From the NCBI GenBank assembly GCA_963775275.1, contig CAVZII010000005.1, positions 3,348,001-3,412,000 of the forward strand: a DNA stretch of 64,000 nucleotides, written 5' to 3'. Below, one piece after another: positions 19,662 through 28,971 of the stretch. The stretch's first letter is position 1; each line of letters begins with the position of its first letter. The position numbers and the translations under genes were made by a program. The notes under the pieces were generated by a model. That model did no database searches. It had not been told where the DNA came from and was given only the letters and a program-made list of their open reading frames with translations. Origin of the DNA: JANWHQ01 sp963775275 (GTDB lineage: Bacteria; Pseudomonadota; Alphaproteobacteria; Caulobacterales; Caulobacteraceae).

Positions 19662-20672
19662 TCAGACGGGCGGCGCGCTTTCGGTGGGCGCCTGATCGGA
19701 AGGGAGCGGTTCGTAGAACAGCGGTTGCGAGCCAAGCTCCTGCAGGTTGCATCCCGGGTCCCATGGGAACAGGCCCGACCGGTCCGGCCAGACCAGCTGG
19801 AAGGCCTCCACGTCATCGTGCCGGCCTGTCTTCAGATGCCGATGCCAGATGGCCGTCCCAAAGGCCCCGGGCGTGATTTGGCTGGGATGGACCTGCCGCC
19901 ACGCGCAATCGAAATTGTCGATCATCCCGGACACGCGCGAACCATCGACGAGGCGAGTCTCGCCCGACTTGATCCGGCGCGCCAGCTCCACAAGGACATG
20001 ACGGGCCAGTTCCCCGGCAAGGCCCGAGACCACCAGTTCCGGAAAGCCGGCCGTCTGCTGCAGCCCGGCGGAGTAGGAGTAGGGCGGATGCTCAGCGTCC
20101 CCGTCGGAGTGGACGAACACCCACCCGGTCCGCCGGATGCTCCTTTCGGCCCGCCACTCGTAGAAGGCGCGGCCGAGCGACCGCGGCGGCGTGACCATCC
20201 TCTGGGCGGATTGGTCCGCGCCGCCGGCGCCGCCATCGCCTTGGGGGGCCGCCATTTGGCGGCTCCGGAGCGCTCCGAGCAGGGCGACGCCCGCGACGAG
20301 GACGATCCAGGACCCCGCCAGCCAAACGCTGCGCCAAGGCTCGCCCTCGCGGATCTGCAGGATCACGCGTATCGGGACGCCGAAAAGCCAGATGAGATGG
20401 CCGGTCAGGTGCAGGCCGTGCAGGCGTCGGACGATGAGAGCCGCGCCCGCCGCGGCCACCGCGCCGCCTGCCGCGAGCTCGATCGCCGGCCAGTACGGGG
20501 AATGCGCCACGAACCCCAGTCGGGGAGCGCCGCGCAGGATGCCCCAGCCAAGGGCGAAGAGCACGGCGCCGACGAGCCAGAACTCCACGCGCCCGGCCTG
20601 GCCGTCGAAGTCGAAGACGCGGTCCAGACGTCGCCACGTCCTCGGTCCGATGCTGTGGGCTGGCTTCGTCAT
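19662..20672 (-). CDS. DUF805-like membrane / DUF4262 fusion protein
   Basis: 336 aa. The N-terminal half is hydrophobic (VFDFDGQAGRVEFWLVGAVL and three further helices up to about residue 125) and resembles a DUF805-type membrane domain. The C-terminal half (from GWVFVHSDGDAEHPPYSYSA through GFPELVVSGLAGELARHVL) is a DUF4262-type domain. Neither has a known reaction. The gene starts inside the stop codon of the toxin-like gene (ATGA overlap), so the two are produced together, and a membrane or cytoplasmic immunity role is possible but unproven. ATG at 20672 is preferred over longer starts because of this coupling and because the extension reads into the upstream gene. Confidence 0.7.
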   Translation of the reverse strand: MTKPAHSIGPRTWRRLDRVFDFDGQAGRVEFWLVGAVLFALGWGILRGAPRLGFVAHSPYWPAIELAAGGAVAAAGAALIVRRLHGLHLTGHLIWLFGVPIRVILQIREGEPWRSVWLAGSWIVLVAGVALLGALRSRQMAAPQGDGGAGGADQSAQRMVTPPRSLGRAFYEWRAERSIRRTGWVFVHSDGDAEHPPYSYSAGLQQTAGFPELVVSGLAGELARHVLVELARRIKSGETRLVDGSRVSGMIDNFDCAWRQVHPSQITPGAFGTAIWHRHLKTGRHDDVEAFQLVWPDRSGLFPWDPGCNLQELGSQPLFYEPLPSDQAPTESAPPV

Positions 20673-21490
20673 CGGTGATCCCTGTGCCGCCATGCATCGA
20701 CGCCACGGCCGCCGGCCGAGACCTTGCTCGCTTTCCACCAGTCCGGCGTGCCGTAGTGGTAGCGCAGGAATGGATTGGCGCGCGGGTCGTGGACCAGCCG
20801 ATGAATCTCGGGGCTCGGCATCGCTTTGAGGTTCAAGAGAGAGTTCTTCGCCCAGTCGGGAAAGATCTTCCCCCAACCCCCCTGCGGGATGCCCCAGTGA
20901 TGCATCTCTTGGCCGAAGTCAGCGTAGCCCCTCTTGCCGAGCCACTTGCGCGTCGCGGACCAGGTATGGGAGCCCGCCTTCCACGCGCCCTTCTCGAGCG
21001 CCCCGGCGACAGCTTTTGCGGGAATGGCGTCCGTCACCGCCAGACCCGCGTTGAGCGCTCCGCCGAGATAGTCGCCCTCCTGCAAGTCCGCCACCGCCTC
21101 GCGACCTGAGCCCCAGATCGGGATGAAGGACTCGAGCGTGCCCGGATGGCCGACACGCGGCGCCTTCTGGATGCCGGCGATCACATCTCGGGTCGCCGCC
21201 AACCCGGGATTGAGCGCAAAGTCCAGCGGGTCGGCGTAGCCGATGAAAGGACGGGCGCGGGCAACCGGCCTGTGCGGGTCCTGGACGTTCGGACGCGCTG
21301 GCGGTCTGGCCGTCGGGGGCGCTACGGCGGTCTGGTTCGGTGGGCGACGCCCGCCTGATCTCCGCGCGCCGCTCGTCGCACCCGGGCTGTCAACGTCCCG
21401 GCCGGACAGCCACCGGCGCATCATCGCGTCGTAGTCGTCGCCGTTAGGATCTGGAACCGACTGCGGCTCCCCACGCGGCATGCGCGCCAT
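20669..21490 (-). CDS. Polymorphic-toxin-like protein with a C-terminal nuclease-type domain
   Basis: 273 aa without a signal peptide. Residues 1-75 are Pro/Arg/Ala-rich and disordered. The middle (FALNPGLAATRDVIAG, SFIPIWGSGREAVADLQEGD, YLGGALNAGLAVTDAIP) resembles the 'pre-toxin' segments found before toxin tips. The C-terminal part (about 195-255: EMHHWGIPQGGWGKIFPDW, AKNSLLNLKAMPSPEIHRLVH) has the His-rich pattern I associate with HNH-like domains at the tips of RHS and related toxins. It overlaps the DUF805-DUF4262 gene by 4 bases, a toxin-immunity-like layout. Ribosome site AGAGGGGA precedes the ATG. Secretion route is unknown, and no VgrG, PAAR or T6SS genes are in the window. The similarity is judged by eye. 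Confidence 0.55.
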   Translation of the reverse strand: MARMPRGEPQSVPDPNGDDYDAMMRRWLSGRDVDSPGATSGARRSGGRRPPNQTAVAPPTARPPARPNVQDPHRPVARARPFIGYADPLDFALNPGLAATRDVIAGIQKAPRVGHPGTLESFIPIWGSGREAVADLQEGDYLGGALNAGLAVTDAIPAKAVAGALEKGAWKAGSHTWSATRKWLGKRGYADFGQEMHHWGIPQGGWGKIFPDWAKNSLLNLKAMPSPEIHRLVHDPRANPFLRYHYGTPDWWKASKVSAGGRGVDAWRHRDHR

Positions 21491-21665
21491 TCAGGTGTCC
21501 CCTCTGCATGATCGGCTGGCGGGCCCCGCCCGCACGCCTTGACTGCAATCCTGCCGTCAAGCTGCCGGCGGCGCAAGAACATAGCAGGAACATTTCTGTG
21601 CGGTCCGTCTCCGCGCCTCCGCGCCGACGCTTGCATCCGCGCGCGAGCCGGGACACACCCTGACC

Positions 21666-24272
21666 ATGACGTCCTGGGTCGTTGGACTGGTCGCGGCGAG
21701 CTGTCGTCGGCCTTGGCGCATCGTCGCGCTGGCCGTGCTGCTGTGCGTGCTGGCCGGCGCCTATGCGTCCGGACACTTCGCCATGACGACCGACACGGCC
21801 CAGCTGATCTCGGCCAAGACGGCGTGGCGCAAGAACGAGGCGGCGGTCGACAAGGCGTTCCCGCAGGACACCGACCGTATCGTCATCGTGATCGACGCCA
21901 AGACGCCCGAGCTCGCCGAGACGGCCGCCTCGCGCCTGACCGACGCCCTTTCGGCGCGCAAGGACCTGGTGCTGAACGTCAGCCGGCCGGACGGCGGCCC
22001 GTTCCTCGCCCGCAACGGCCTCTTGTTCCTGTCGCAGAAGGAGGTGGCCGACACCACCGACCAGCTCGTCAAGGCCCAGCCGGTCCTGGGGCCGCTCGCC
22101 GCCGATCCCAGCCTCAGGGGCGTGATGGACGCCCTGTCGGCCATGCTGAAGGGCGTCCAGGATGGCGACACCACCCTGAAGTCGCTCGACCGGCCGCTGA
22201 AGGGCCTCGCCAACGCGGCCGAGGGCGTGCGGGACGGCAAGCAGGTGTTCTTCTCGTGGGAACGGCTGATGGCCGAGGAGGGGAAGGACACGGCCGCCCC
22301 GCCGCTTCGGCGGATCGTGCTGGCCAGGGCCAAGCTCCACTTCGGCGATCTGGAGCCCGGCTCCCGGGCCGAGGACGGCATCCGCGCGCTGGCCAGGTCC
22401 CTGAACCTCAACTCCGTCCACGGCGTGAGCGTGCGGCTGACCGGCGAGGTCCCCCTGTCCGACGAGGAGTTCGCCTCCCTGGCGGACAAGGCCTGGCTGG
22501 TCACAGGCGCCATGCTCGGCGCGGTCTTCCTGATGCTGTGGATGGCGACCCGGTCGTTGCGGATGCTCGCCTGCATCTTCCTCACCACCGTGGTCGGGCT
22601 GGCGCTGACCGCCGCCGCCGGGCTGATGGCGGTCGGCCGGTTCAACCTGATCTCGGTGGCCTTCATTCCGCTGTTCGTGGGCCTCGGCATCGACTTCGGC
22701 ATCCAGCTCATGGTGCAATTCCGGGCCGAGCGGCTCGACAAGGTGGACGTGCCCACCGCGCTCGAGCGCGCCGCCTCCGGCATCGGCGGGTCGATCGCCG
22801 TGGCGGCGGGCGCCATCACGCTCGGCTTCTTCGCCTTCCTGCCGACGAGCTACGTGGGCGTCTCCGAGCTCGGCGTGATCGCCGGCATCGGCATGATCAT
22901 CGCGCTCCTGCTCAACTTCACCCTGCTGCCGGCGCTGGTGACGGTGCTGCGCCCGCCCGAGCAGGAGCTGGCGGTGGGCTACGCCTGGTTCGCGCCGGTC
23001 GACCGGTTCCTGGTGGAGCGGCGCAAGTGGGTGCTGGGGGCCTTCGGCCTGTCGGTGCTGGTCTCCATCGCGCTGCTGCCGCTGGTCCGGTTCGACTTCA
23101 ATCCGCTGCACCTGCGAAATCCGGATGGCGAGGCCATGCGCACCCTGGCGGACCTGATGCGCGATCCGGAGCGCACGCCCTTCGTGATCGACGCGCTGAG
23201 GCCCTCGCTGGCGAGCGCCGACGCCCTGGCCAAGCGCCTGGGTCGCCTGCCCGAGGTGGACCAGGCCATCACCTTGTCGAGCTTCGTCCCCGAGGACCAG
23301 GCGCCCAAGCTCGCCATGATCGAGGACGCCTCGCTGCTGCTGGACGCCACGGTCAATCCGTTCGTGAACGTGCCTGCTCCCACCGACGAGGAGACGATCC
23401 AATCCATCCGCACGACGGCCCAGGACCTTCGCAAGACGGCGGGCGCGGCGGCGACCCCCGAGGCGGTCGACGCCCGGCGACTGGCCGCCGCGCTGGACCG
23501 CTTCGAGACGGGGCCGCCGGAGCTGAGGTCCAGGCTGGAGCAGGTGCTCACCGCGCCGCTCGCCGCCACCTTGGACCAGATCCGCAACCTGCTGGCCGCC
23601 CAGCCGGTGAGCCTCGAGACCATGCCGCCGGACCTCGTGCGCGAGTGGACCACCGAGGACGGGCGCGCCCGGGTGCAGGTCTTCCCCAAGGGCGACTCCG
23701 CCGACAACGCCACCCTGGTCCGCTTCTCCAACGCGGTGCGCGCCGTGGCGCCGGACGCCTCGGGCGGGCCCGTCTCGATCCAGGAGGCCGCCAAGACCAT
23801 CGCCGGCGCCTTCGTCGAGGCGGGGATCCTGTCGCTGATCGCCGTGGCGGCGCTGCTCTACCTTCGCCTGCGCAGCGTCCGCGAGGTGGCCTTCACCCTC
23901 GCGCCGGTGGTGCTGTCCGGGTTCCTGACGCTGGCGACCTGCGTCGTCATCGGCCAGCCGATCAACTTCGCCAACATCATCGCCTTCCCTCTGCTGTTCG
24001 GGGTGGGCGTGGCGTTCCACATCTACTTCGTCCTGGCATGGAGGGGCGGGGCGACGAACCTTCTGCAGTCGAGCCTGGCGCGCGCGGTGCTGTTCAGCGC
24101 GCTCACCACCGGCGTGGCCTTCGGGAGCCTGTGGCTCTCCAGCCACCCGGGCACGGCCAGCATGGGCAAGATCCTGATGATCTCGATCGTCTGGACGCTG
24201 GTCTGCGCGCTGCTGTTCGAGCCCGCGCTGCTCGGACCGCCGCCCGGGGGCGCCAGCCGGAAGGCCGGCTGA
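21666..24272 (+). CDS. hpnN: Hopanoid-associated RND transporter HpnN
   Basis: 868 aa, the size of HpnN/MMPL-type RND proteins. The N-terminal helix (WRIVALAVLLCVLAGAYASG) precedes FAMTTDTAQLISAKTAWRKN, typical of HpnN. Helices at about 278-420 include FIPLFVGLGIDFGIQLMVQF and GGSIAVAAGAITLGFFAFLP. A second half repeats the layout (helix near 455; helices 715-860 with INFANIIAFPLLFGVGVAFH). HpnN moves hopanoids from the inner to the outer membrane in Rhodopseudomonas. It opens the hopanoid supercluster and converges with hpnM, 3 bp between the ends. The 900-aa frame on the opposite strand is an antisense shadow. Confidence 0.92.
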   Translation: MTSWVVGLVAASCRRPWRIVALAVLLCVLAGAYASGHFAMTTDTAQLISAKTAWRKNEAAVDKAFPQDTDRIVIVIDAKTPELAETAASRLTDALSARKDLVLNVSRPDGGPFLARNGLLFLSQKEVADTTDQLVKAQPVLGPLAADPSLRGVMDALSAMLKGVQDGDTTLKSLDRPLKGLANAAEGVRDGKQVFFSWERLMAEEGKDTAAPPLRRIVLARAKLHFGDLEPGSRAEDGIRALARSLNLNSVHGVSVRLTGEVPLSDEEFASLADKAWLVTGAMLGAVFLMLWMATRSLRMLACIFLTTVVGLALTAAAGLMAVGRFNLISVAFIPLFVGLGIDFGIQLMVQFRAERLDKVDVPTALERAASGIGGSIAVAAGAITLGFFAFLPTSYVGVSELGVIAGIGMIIALLLNFTLLPALVTVLRPPEQELAVGYAWFAPVDRFLVERRKWVLGAFGLSVLVSIALLPLVRFDFNPLHLRNPDGEAMRTLADLMRDPERTPFVIDALRPSLASADALAKRLGRLPEVDQAITLSSFVPEDQAPKLAMIEDASLLLDATVNPFVNVPAPTDEETIQSIRTTAQDLRKTAGAAATPEAVDARRLAAALDRFETGPPELRSRLEQVLTAPLAATLDQIRNLLAAQPVSLETMPPDLVREWTTEDGRARVQVFPKGDSADNATLVRFSNAVRAVAPDASGGPVSIQEAAKTIAGAFVEAGILSLIAVAALLYLRLRSVREVAFTLAPVVLSGFLTLATCVVIGQPINFANIIAFPLLFGVGVAFHIYFVLAWRGGATNLLQSSLARAVLFSALTTGVAFGSLWLSSHPGTASMGKILMISIVWTLVCALLFEPALLGPPPGGASRKAG

Positions 24273-24275
24273 GCC

Positions 24276-24896
24276 TCAGCTGGTCTTCAGCAGCTTGTCG
24301 ACCTGGGTGTCGATCTTGGCCAGGAGCGCGGGCGCGCCGCCGGCGTTGACCGTGGAGGAGAAGTCCGACCGGCGCGCGGCCAGCTCGCTGATCGAGCCGT
24401 TGTAGTAGACGTCGATGATCGCCCAGCGCCCGTCCGACGCCTGGCGCATGCGGTAGATCAGGTCCACCGGCTTGGCGTTGGGCTGCAGGATCTGGGACTT
24501 GACCAGCTTGTCCGGACCGCGGGTCTGGACCTCGGGGCTCACCGAGAACTTCTCGCCGCCGTAGCCGTCGAAGTTGTGCGCGTAGTTCGCCACGGTCAGG
24601 CGGGTGAAGGCCTTGACTAGCGCCGACTGCTCCTGACCGGAAAGTCCCGCCCACTTGGGCCCCACCGCGAACCGGGTCATGGTCGGCAGGTCGAACGCCC
24701 GCTGCACCGCCGGCGACAGCTTGGCGAAACGCCCCTGGGCGCCCAGGCTCTTGGCCTGCTTCATCGTCTCCAGGAGCGTGCTGTCGAACGCTTCGATCTG
24801 GGCCGCGCCGGGATCGGCGGCCTGCGCCAGGGCGATCGTCGGGGGAAGGGCCGCGACGCCAGCGAGCGCCGCAAGAAGTGCTCGTCTCGTAGTCAT
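24276..24896 (-). CDS. hpnM: Hopanoid-associated MlaC/Ttg2D-family protein HpnM
   Basis: 206 aa. The signal peptide MTTRRALLAALAGVAALPPT ends at ALAQA. The body (DLPTMTRFAVGPKWAGLSGQ, VANYAHNFDGYGGEKF, LIYRMRQASDGRWAIIDVYY, NGSISELAARRSDF) is the MlaC/toluene-tolerance fold, which binds lipids in the periplasm. In hopanoid clusters this paralogue is HpnM and is thought to work with HpnN in hopanoid transport. It precedes dxs on the other side, 16 bp from the dxs stop, and is probably the last gene of the ispG-ispA-dxs-hpnM unit. Confidence 0.9.
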   Translation of the reverse strand: MTTRRALLAALAGVAALPPTIALAQAADPGAAQIEAFDSTLLETMKQAKSLGAQGRFAKLSPAVQRAFDLPTMTRFAVGPKWAGLSGQEQSALVKAFTRLTVANYAHNFDGYGGEKFSVSPEVQTRGPDKLVKSQILQPNAKPVDLIYRMRQASDGRWAIIDVYYNGSISELAARRSDFSSTVNAGGAPALLAKIDTQVDKLLKTS

Positions 24897-24912
24897 GGGT
24901 TCGTCCTGGAAC

Positions 24913-26698
24913 TCAGGCCGACTGCGCCAGGTGGGTCTCGATAACGCGCGAGATGTCGCGCGCGTTCAGTCCGGCAAGCTCGTACTGCTTGAACGGATCG
25001 TCCTGGTCGAAGAACAGGTCCGGCAGGTTCATGGTCCTCATCGTGAAGCCGACACGCGCCAGATCATTGTTCACGACATAGTCCAAAACATGGCTGCCGA
25101 AGCCGCCGACTGAGCCCTCCTCGACGGTGAGCAGCATGTCGTGCCCGCGCACGAGGCGGCGGATCAGCTCCTCGTCCAGCGGCTTGGCGAACCTCGCGTC
25201 CGCCACGGTGCACGAGAATCCCGCGCGACTGCAGATGGTCCGCGGCCGTCAAGGCGCTCTCCAGCCGGGTCCCGAGGCTGAGGATGGCCACGTCCTTGCC
25301 TTCGCGGAGCACGCGGCCCTTGCCGATGGGCAGCACCTGGCCGCGCTCGGGCAGGCTCACGCCGACCCCCTCGCCGCGCGGATAGCGCAGGGCGATCGGA
25401 CCGGCGTCGTAGGCGGCGGCCGTCGCCACCATGTGCATCAGCTCGGCCTCGTCGGCCGCCGCCATGACCACGAAGTTGGGAAGGCAGCAGAGGTAGGCCA
25501 GGTCGAAGCTGCCCGCGTGCGTGGCGCCGTCCGCGCCCACCAGCCCGGCGCGGTCCATGGCGAAGCGGACGGGCAGGTTCTGGATCGCCACGTCGTGCAC
25601 GACCTGGTCGTAGGCGCGTTGCAGGAAGGTCGAATAGATCGCGCAGAACGGCCGGTAGCCCTCGGTGGCGAGGCCCGCGGCGAAAGTGACGCCGTGCTGC
25701 TCGGCGATGCCGACATCGAACGTCCGGTCAGGGAAGCGCGTCTCGAAGACGTCGAGCCCGGTGCCCGACGGCATGGCCGCGGTGATCGCCACGATGCGCG
25801 GATCGTGCTCGGCCTCCTTGATCAGGGCGTCGGCGAAGACGCGGGTGTAGGTGGGCGCGTTCGGTGCGGCCTTGACCTGGACGCCGGTGGCGACGTCGAA
25901 CTTGCCCACGGCGTGGCCCTTGTCGGCTGCGTTCTCCGCCGGGCCGTAGCCGTGGCCCTTGTTGGTGAGGATGTGCAGCAGCACCGGCTGGGCGCCGTCC
26001 CGGTCGTCGCGGATCGCTTCCAGCGCGGGAACCAGCGCATCGAGGTCATGCCCGTCGACCGGCCCGATGTAGCGGAAGCCAAGGTCCTCGAACCATTGGC
26101 CGCCCATCCGGCCCGCCAGGTAATGGCTGAGGCCGCCGACGGGCGGGGCGATCGACATGGCGTTGTCGTTCAGGACCACCAGCAGGCGGCTGCGCAGCCC
26201 GCCGGCGTTGTTCAGGGCCTCGAACGCCATGCCTGCGCTCATGGCGCCGTCGCCGATCACGGCGACCACATGGTTGTCGCCGCCCTCGAGGTCGCGCGCC
26301 ACGGCCATGCCCAGCGCCGCCGAGATGGAGGTGGAGGAATGGGCCGCGCCGAACGGGTCGTATTCGCTTTCCGCGCGCCTGGTGAAGCCCGACAGGCCCC
26401 CGCCCTTGCGCAGGGTCTCGATGCGGTCCCTGCGGCCGGTCAGCACCTTGTGGGGATAGGCCTGGTGGCCGACGTCCCAGACCAGCCGGTCGCGGGGAGT
26501 GTCGAAGACGTAGTGCAGGGCGACGGTCAGCTCGACCACGCCGAGCCCCGCGCCCAGATGTCCGCCGGTGACCGACACGGCCTGCACGACGGCGTCACGC
26601 AACTCGTCAGCAACCTGACGAAGCTGGTCCTTGCCGAGCCGCCTCAAGTCGGACGGCAGACCTACGCCATCAAGCAGCTTTGCCCTTTGAACCGCCAT
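24913..26698 (-). CDS. dxs: 1-deoxy-D-xylulose-5-phosphate synthase, with a +1 frameshift
   Basis: Repaired length is 594 aa. It condenses pyruvate and glyceraldehyde-3-phosphate, the first step of the MEP isoprenoid route. Visible motifs: SVTGGHLGAGLGVVELTVAL, VWDVGHQAYPHKVLTGRRD, the TPP motif GDGAMSAGMAFEAL to NDN, TNKGHGYGPAE, and DVGIAEQHGVTFAAGLA containing the catalytic Glu. One extra base near 25220-25222 (GGG for GG in CGCGGGATTC on the coding strand) shifts the frame after HLQSRG; the other frame resumes FSCTVADARFAKPLDEELI and ends HLAQSA. dxs is normally essential when the MEP route is the only source of isoprenoids, so a sequence error is the likeliest cause. It is 38 bp downstream of ispA. 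Confidence 0.93.
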
Positions 26699-26736
26699 GC
26701 AGTCTCGAACGCCCCCACGAGCTTAGCTAGACGCCC

Positions 26737-27663
26737 TCAAGACACCCTGTCGAGCAGAAAGAAGGGCAGGGCCTCCAGGCGCTCGGCGGCCGGGCCGTAG
26801 CCCGAGACCGCCTCGGCCGCCCGCGCGGCGAGCCTGGCGGCTTCGGCCTTGGCGCGGTCGACGCCATAGAGGGAAACGAAGGTCGCCTTGCCCTGTTCCT
26901 GGTCCTTGCCGACGGCCTTGCCGGCCGTCTCAGCCGAGCCCAGCACGTCGATCAGGTCGTCGGCGATCTGGAACGCGAGGCCGAGATCGCGCGCATAGGC
27001 GCGCATCCGCTGACAGTCCTCGGCCGGCGCCTCCGCCAGGATCGGCCCGGCCTCGCAGGAGAATTCGAACAGGGCGCCGGTCTTCATCCGCTGCAGGAGG
27101 ATCACCTCCGCCTCGCCGTAGGCGTTCTGCGGCGCCTGCATGTCCATCATCTGGCCGCCGATCATGCCGCCGGCTCCGCCCGCCTCGGCGAGCCTTGCGG
27201 CCAACGCCGCCCGCGCCGCGCCGGACGGATGTGTGCGGGCGTCGGCCAGGATTCCGAAAGCGAGGGTGAGCAGGCCGTCGCCGGCGAGGACCGCGGTCGC
27301 CTCGTCGAACTGGCGATGGACCGTGGGGCGACCACGCCTGAGGTCGTCGTCGTCCATGCACGGCAAATCATCATGGACGAGCGAATAGGTGTGCAGGGAC
27401 TCGATCGCCGCGGCGGCCCTGAGGCTGCGCGAATCGGGCACGCCGAACAGGCGCGCCCCTTCCAGGGTGAGGAAGGGCCTCAGCCGCTTGCCGCCGGCGA
27501 AGACGGCGTAGCGCATGGCCTCGCAGACGCGGGCGTGCAGGCCCTCCGGCTGCGGCAGGAGCCCGTCGAGCGCCTGGTCGACCAGGACGACGGCGTCCTT
27601 CATCGACTGGGCAAGGGTCTGGGACCTCGATTCGGCCGAGGCCCGGGCGGCGGTGGACGACAT
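26737..27663 (-). CDS. ispA: Farnesyl/geranyl diphosphate synthase
   Basis: 308 aa. It makes farnesyl diphosphate from IPP and DMAPP, the direct precursor of squalene and hopanoids. The first Asp-rich motif is LVHDDLPCMDDDDLRRGRPT, the second is FQIADDLIDVLG, and MRYAVFAGGKRLRPFLTLEG is the IPP-binding GGKRLRP region. MIGGQMMDM and RMKTGALFEFS are typical of short-chain synthases. It sits 2 bp after the ispG stop and just before dxs on the same strand, so ispG-ispA-dxs-hpnM form one isoprenoid supply unit. Confidence 0.94.
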   Translation of the reverse strand: MSSTAARASAESRSQTLAQSMKDAVVLVDQALDGLLPQPEGLHARVCEAMRYAVFAGGKRLRPFLTLEGARLFGVPDSRSLRAAAAIESLHTYSLVHDDLPCMDDDDLRRGRPTVHRQFDEATAVLAGDGLLTLAFGILADARTHPSGAARAALAARLAEAGGAGGMIGGQMMDMQAPQNAYGEAEVILLQRMKTGALFEFSCEAGPILAEAPAEDCQRMRAYARDLGLAFQIADDLIDVLGSAETAGKAVGKDQEQGKATFVSLYGVDRAKAEAARLAARAAEAVSGYGPAAERLEALPFFLLDRVS

Positions 27664-27665
27664 GC

Positions 27666-28823
27666 CTACTCCGCGGCTTGAAGCTGGGAGGCGGTCTTGC
27701 TGGCCTCGATCTCCTGGGCCCTGGCCTCGACGAGCTGGACGATGTGCTCGATCATGTTGTCGTTGTCCATCTTGTGGTCGGGCTTGCCGGCCAGATAGAC
27801 CATCCCCGCGCCCTTGCCCCCGCCGGTGAAGCCGATGTCGGTGTAGAGGGCCTCTCCGGGCCCGTTCACCACGCAGCCGATGATGGAAAGGCTCATGGGG
27901 GTGGAGATGTGGGCGAGCCGCTCTTCCAGCGCCTCCACCGTCTTGATCACCTGGAACCCCTGCCTGGCGCAGGAGGGGCAGGCGATGATGTTCACGCCGC
28001 GGTGGCGCAGGCCCAGGGACTTCAGGATGTCGAAGCCGACCTTGACCTCCTCGACCGGATCGGCGGCGAGCGAGACGCGGATGGTGTCGCCGATCCCGGC
28101 CCAGAGCATGGAGCCCAGGCCGATGGAGGACTTCACCGTGCCGATCCTCTGCGCGCCGGCCTCGGTCACCCCCAGGTGCAGCGGGCAGTCGATGGCCTCG
28201 GCCAGCATCTGGTAGGCCGCCACCGTCAGGAACGGGTCGGACGCCTTCACGCTGATCTTGAACTCGTGGAAGTCGTGGTCCTGCAGGATCTTCGCGTGGG
28301 AGAGGGCGCTCTCGACCATGGCCTCGGGGCAGGGCTCGCCGTAGCGCTCCAAAAGCTCCTTCTCCAGGGACCCGGCGTTGACCCCGATCCTCATGGCGCA
28401 GCCGTGGTCCTTGGCGGCCTGGACCACCTCCCTGACCCTTTGCGCCGAGCCGATGTTGCCGGGGTTGATCCTAAGGCAGGCCGCCCCGGCCCTGGCCGCC
28501 TCGATGGCGCGCCGGTAGTGGAAGTGGATGTCCGCCACGATCGGGATCTTCGCCGCCTTGACGATCTGGGGCATGGCGGCGGTGGACGCCTCGTCCGGGC
28601 AGGAGACCCGCACCAGGTCCGCGCCGGCCTCCTCCACCTGGCGGATCTGGGCGATCGTCGCCTCGGCGTCCGCGGTCAGGGTGTTGGTCATGGTCTGCAC
28701 CGTGATCGGCGCCCCACCGCCAACCTCGACGCTTCCAACCCGGATCTTCCGCGACACACGCCGCTGAATCATCCGCCACGGACGTACGTGATCAAGATCG
28801 CTCGCGTGGGAAGAACTGGTCAC
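27666..28823 (-). CDS. ispG: 4-hydroxy-3-methylbut-2-enyl-diphosphate synthase (flavodoxin)
   Basis: 385 aa from the chosen GTG. It reduces MEcPP to HMBPP in the MEP pathway using a [4Fe-4S] cluster. VGGGAPITVQTMTNTLTADA and ADIHFHYRRAIEAA are TIM-barrel motifs. The cluster ligands are in ACPSCARQGF and IIGCVVNGPGEA. The start GTG at 28823 has CAGGGGGCG about 5 bases upstream; the frame stays open to 29033, but that extension is antisense to ispH and lacks family similarity. It is divergent from ispH across a 148-bp gap that must hold both promoters. Confidence 0.94.
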   Translation of the reverse strand: MTSSSHASDLDHVRPWRMIQRRVSRKIRVGSVEVGGGAPITVQTMTNTLTADAEATIAQIRQVEEAGADLVRVSCPDEASTAAMPQIVKAAKIPIVADIHFHYRRAIEAARAGAACLRINPGNIGSAQRVREVVQAAKDHGCAMRIGVNAGSLEKELLERYGEPCPEAMVESALSHAKILQDHDFHEFKISVKASDPFLTVAAYQMLAEAIDCPLHLGVTEAGAQRIGTVKSSIGLGSMLWAGIGDTIRVSLAADPVEEVKVGFDILKSLGLRHRGVNIIACPSCARQGFQVIKTVEALEERLAHISTPMSLSIIGCVVNGPGEALYTDIGFTGGGKGAGMVYLAGKPDHKMDNDNMIEHIVQLVEARAQEIEASKTASQLQAAE

Positions 28824-28971
28824 CAAAACGCCCCCTGATCGGTCAGTTCGCCCTATGGGAGCCAAGCATGGCGCAAATTGGGTGCGCATGTCAGATGTTT
28901 CGCGCCTGCCGCTAAAATATGCCGTAATGTTGTGCGGCTTGGCGGCCTGGGGCCGGGGAGGGGTTTGTAAC

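Noticed and set aside
21444..24146. 900-codon minus-strand frame opposite hpnN
   Set aside because: No motif, ribosome site or hydrophobic pattern. hpnN on the plus strand is certain, so this is a shadow frame.
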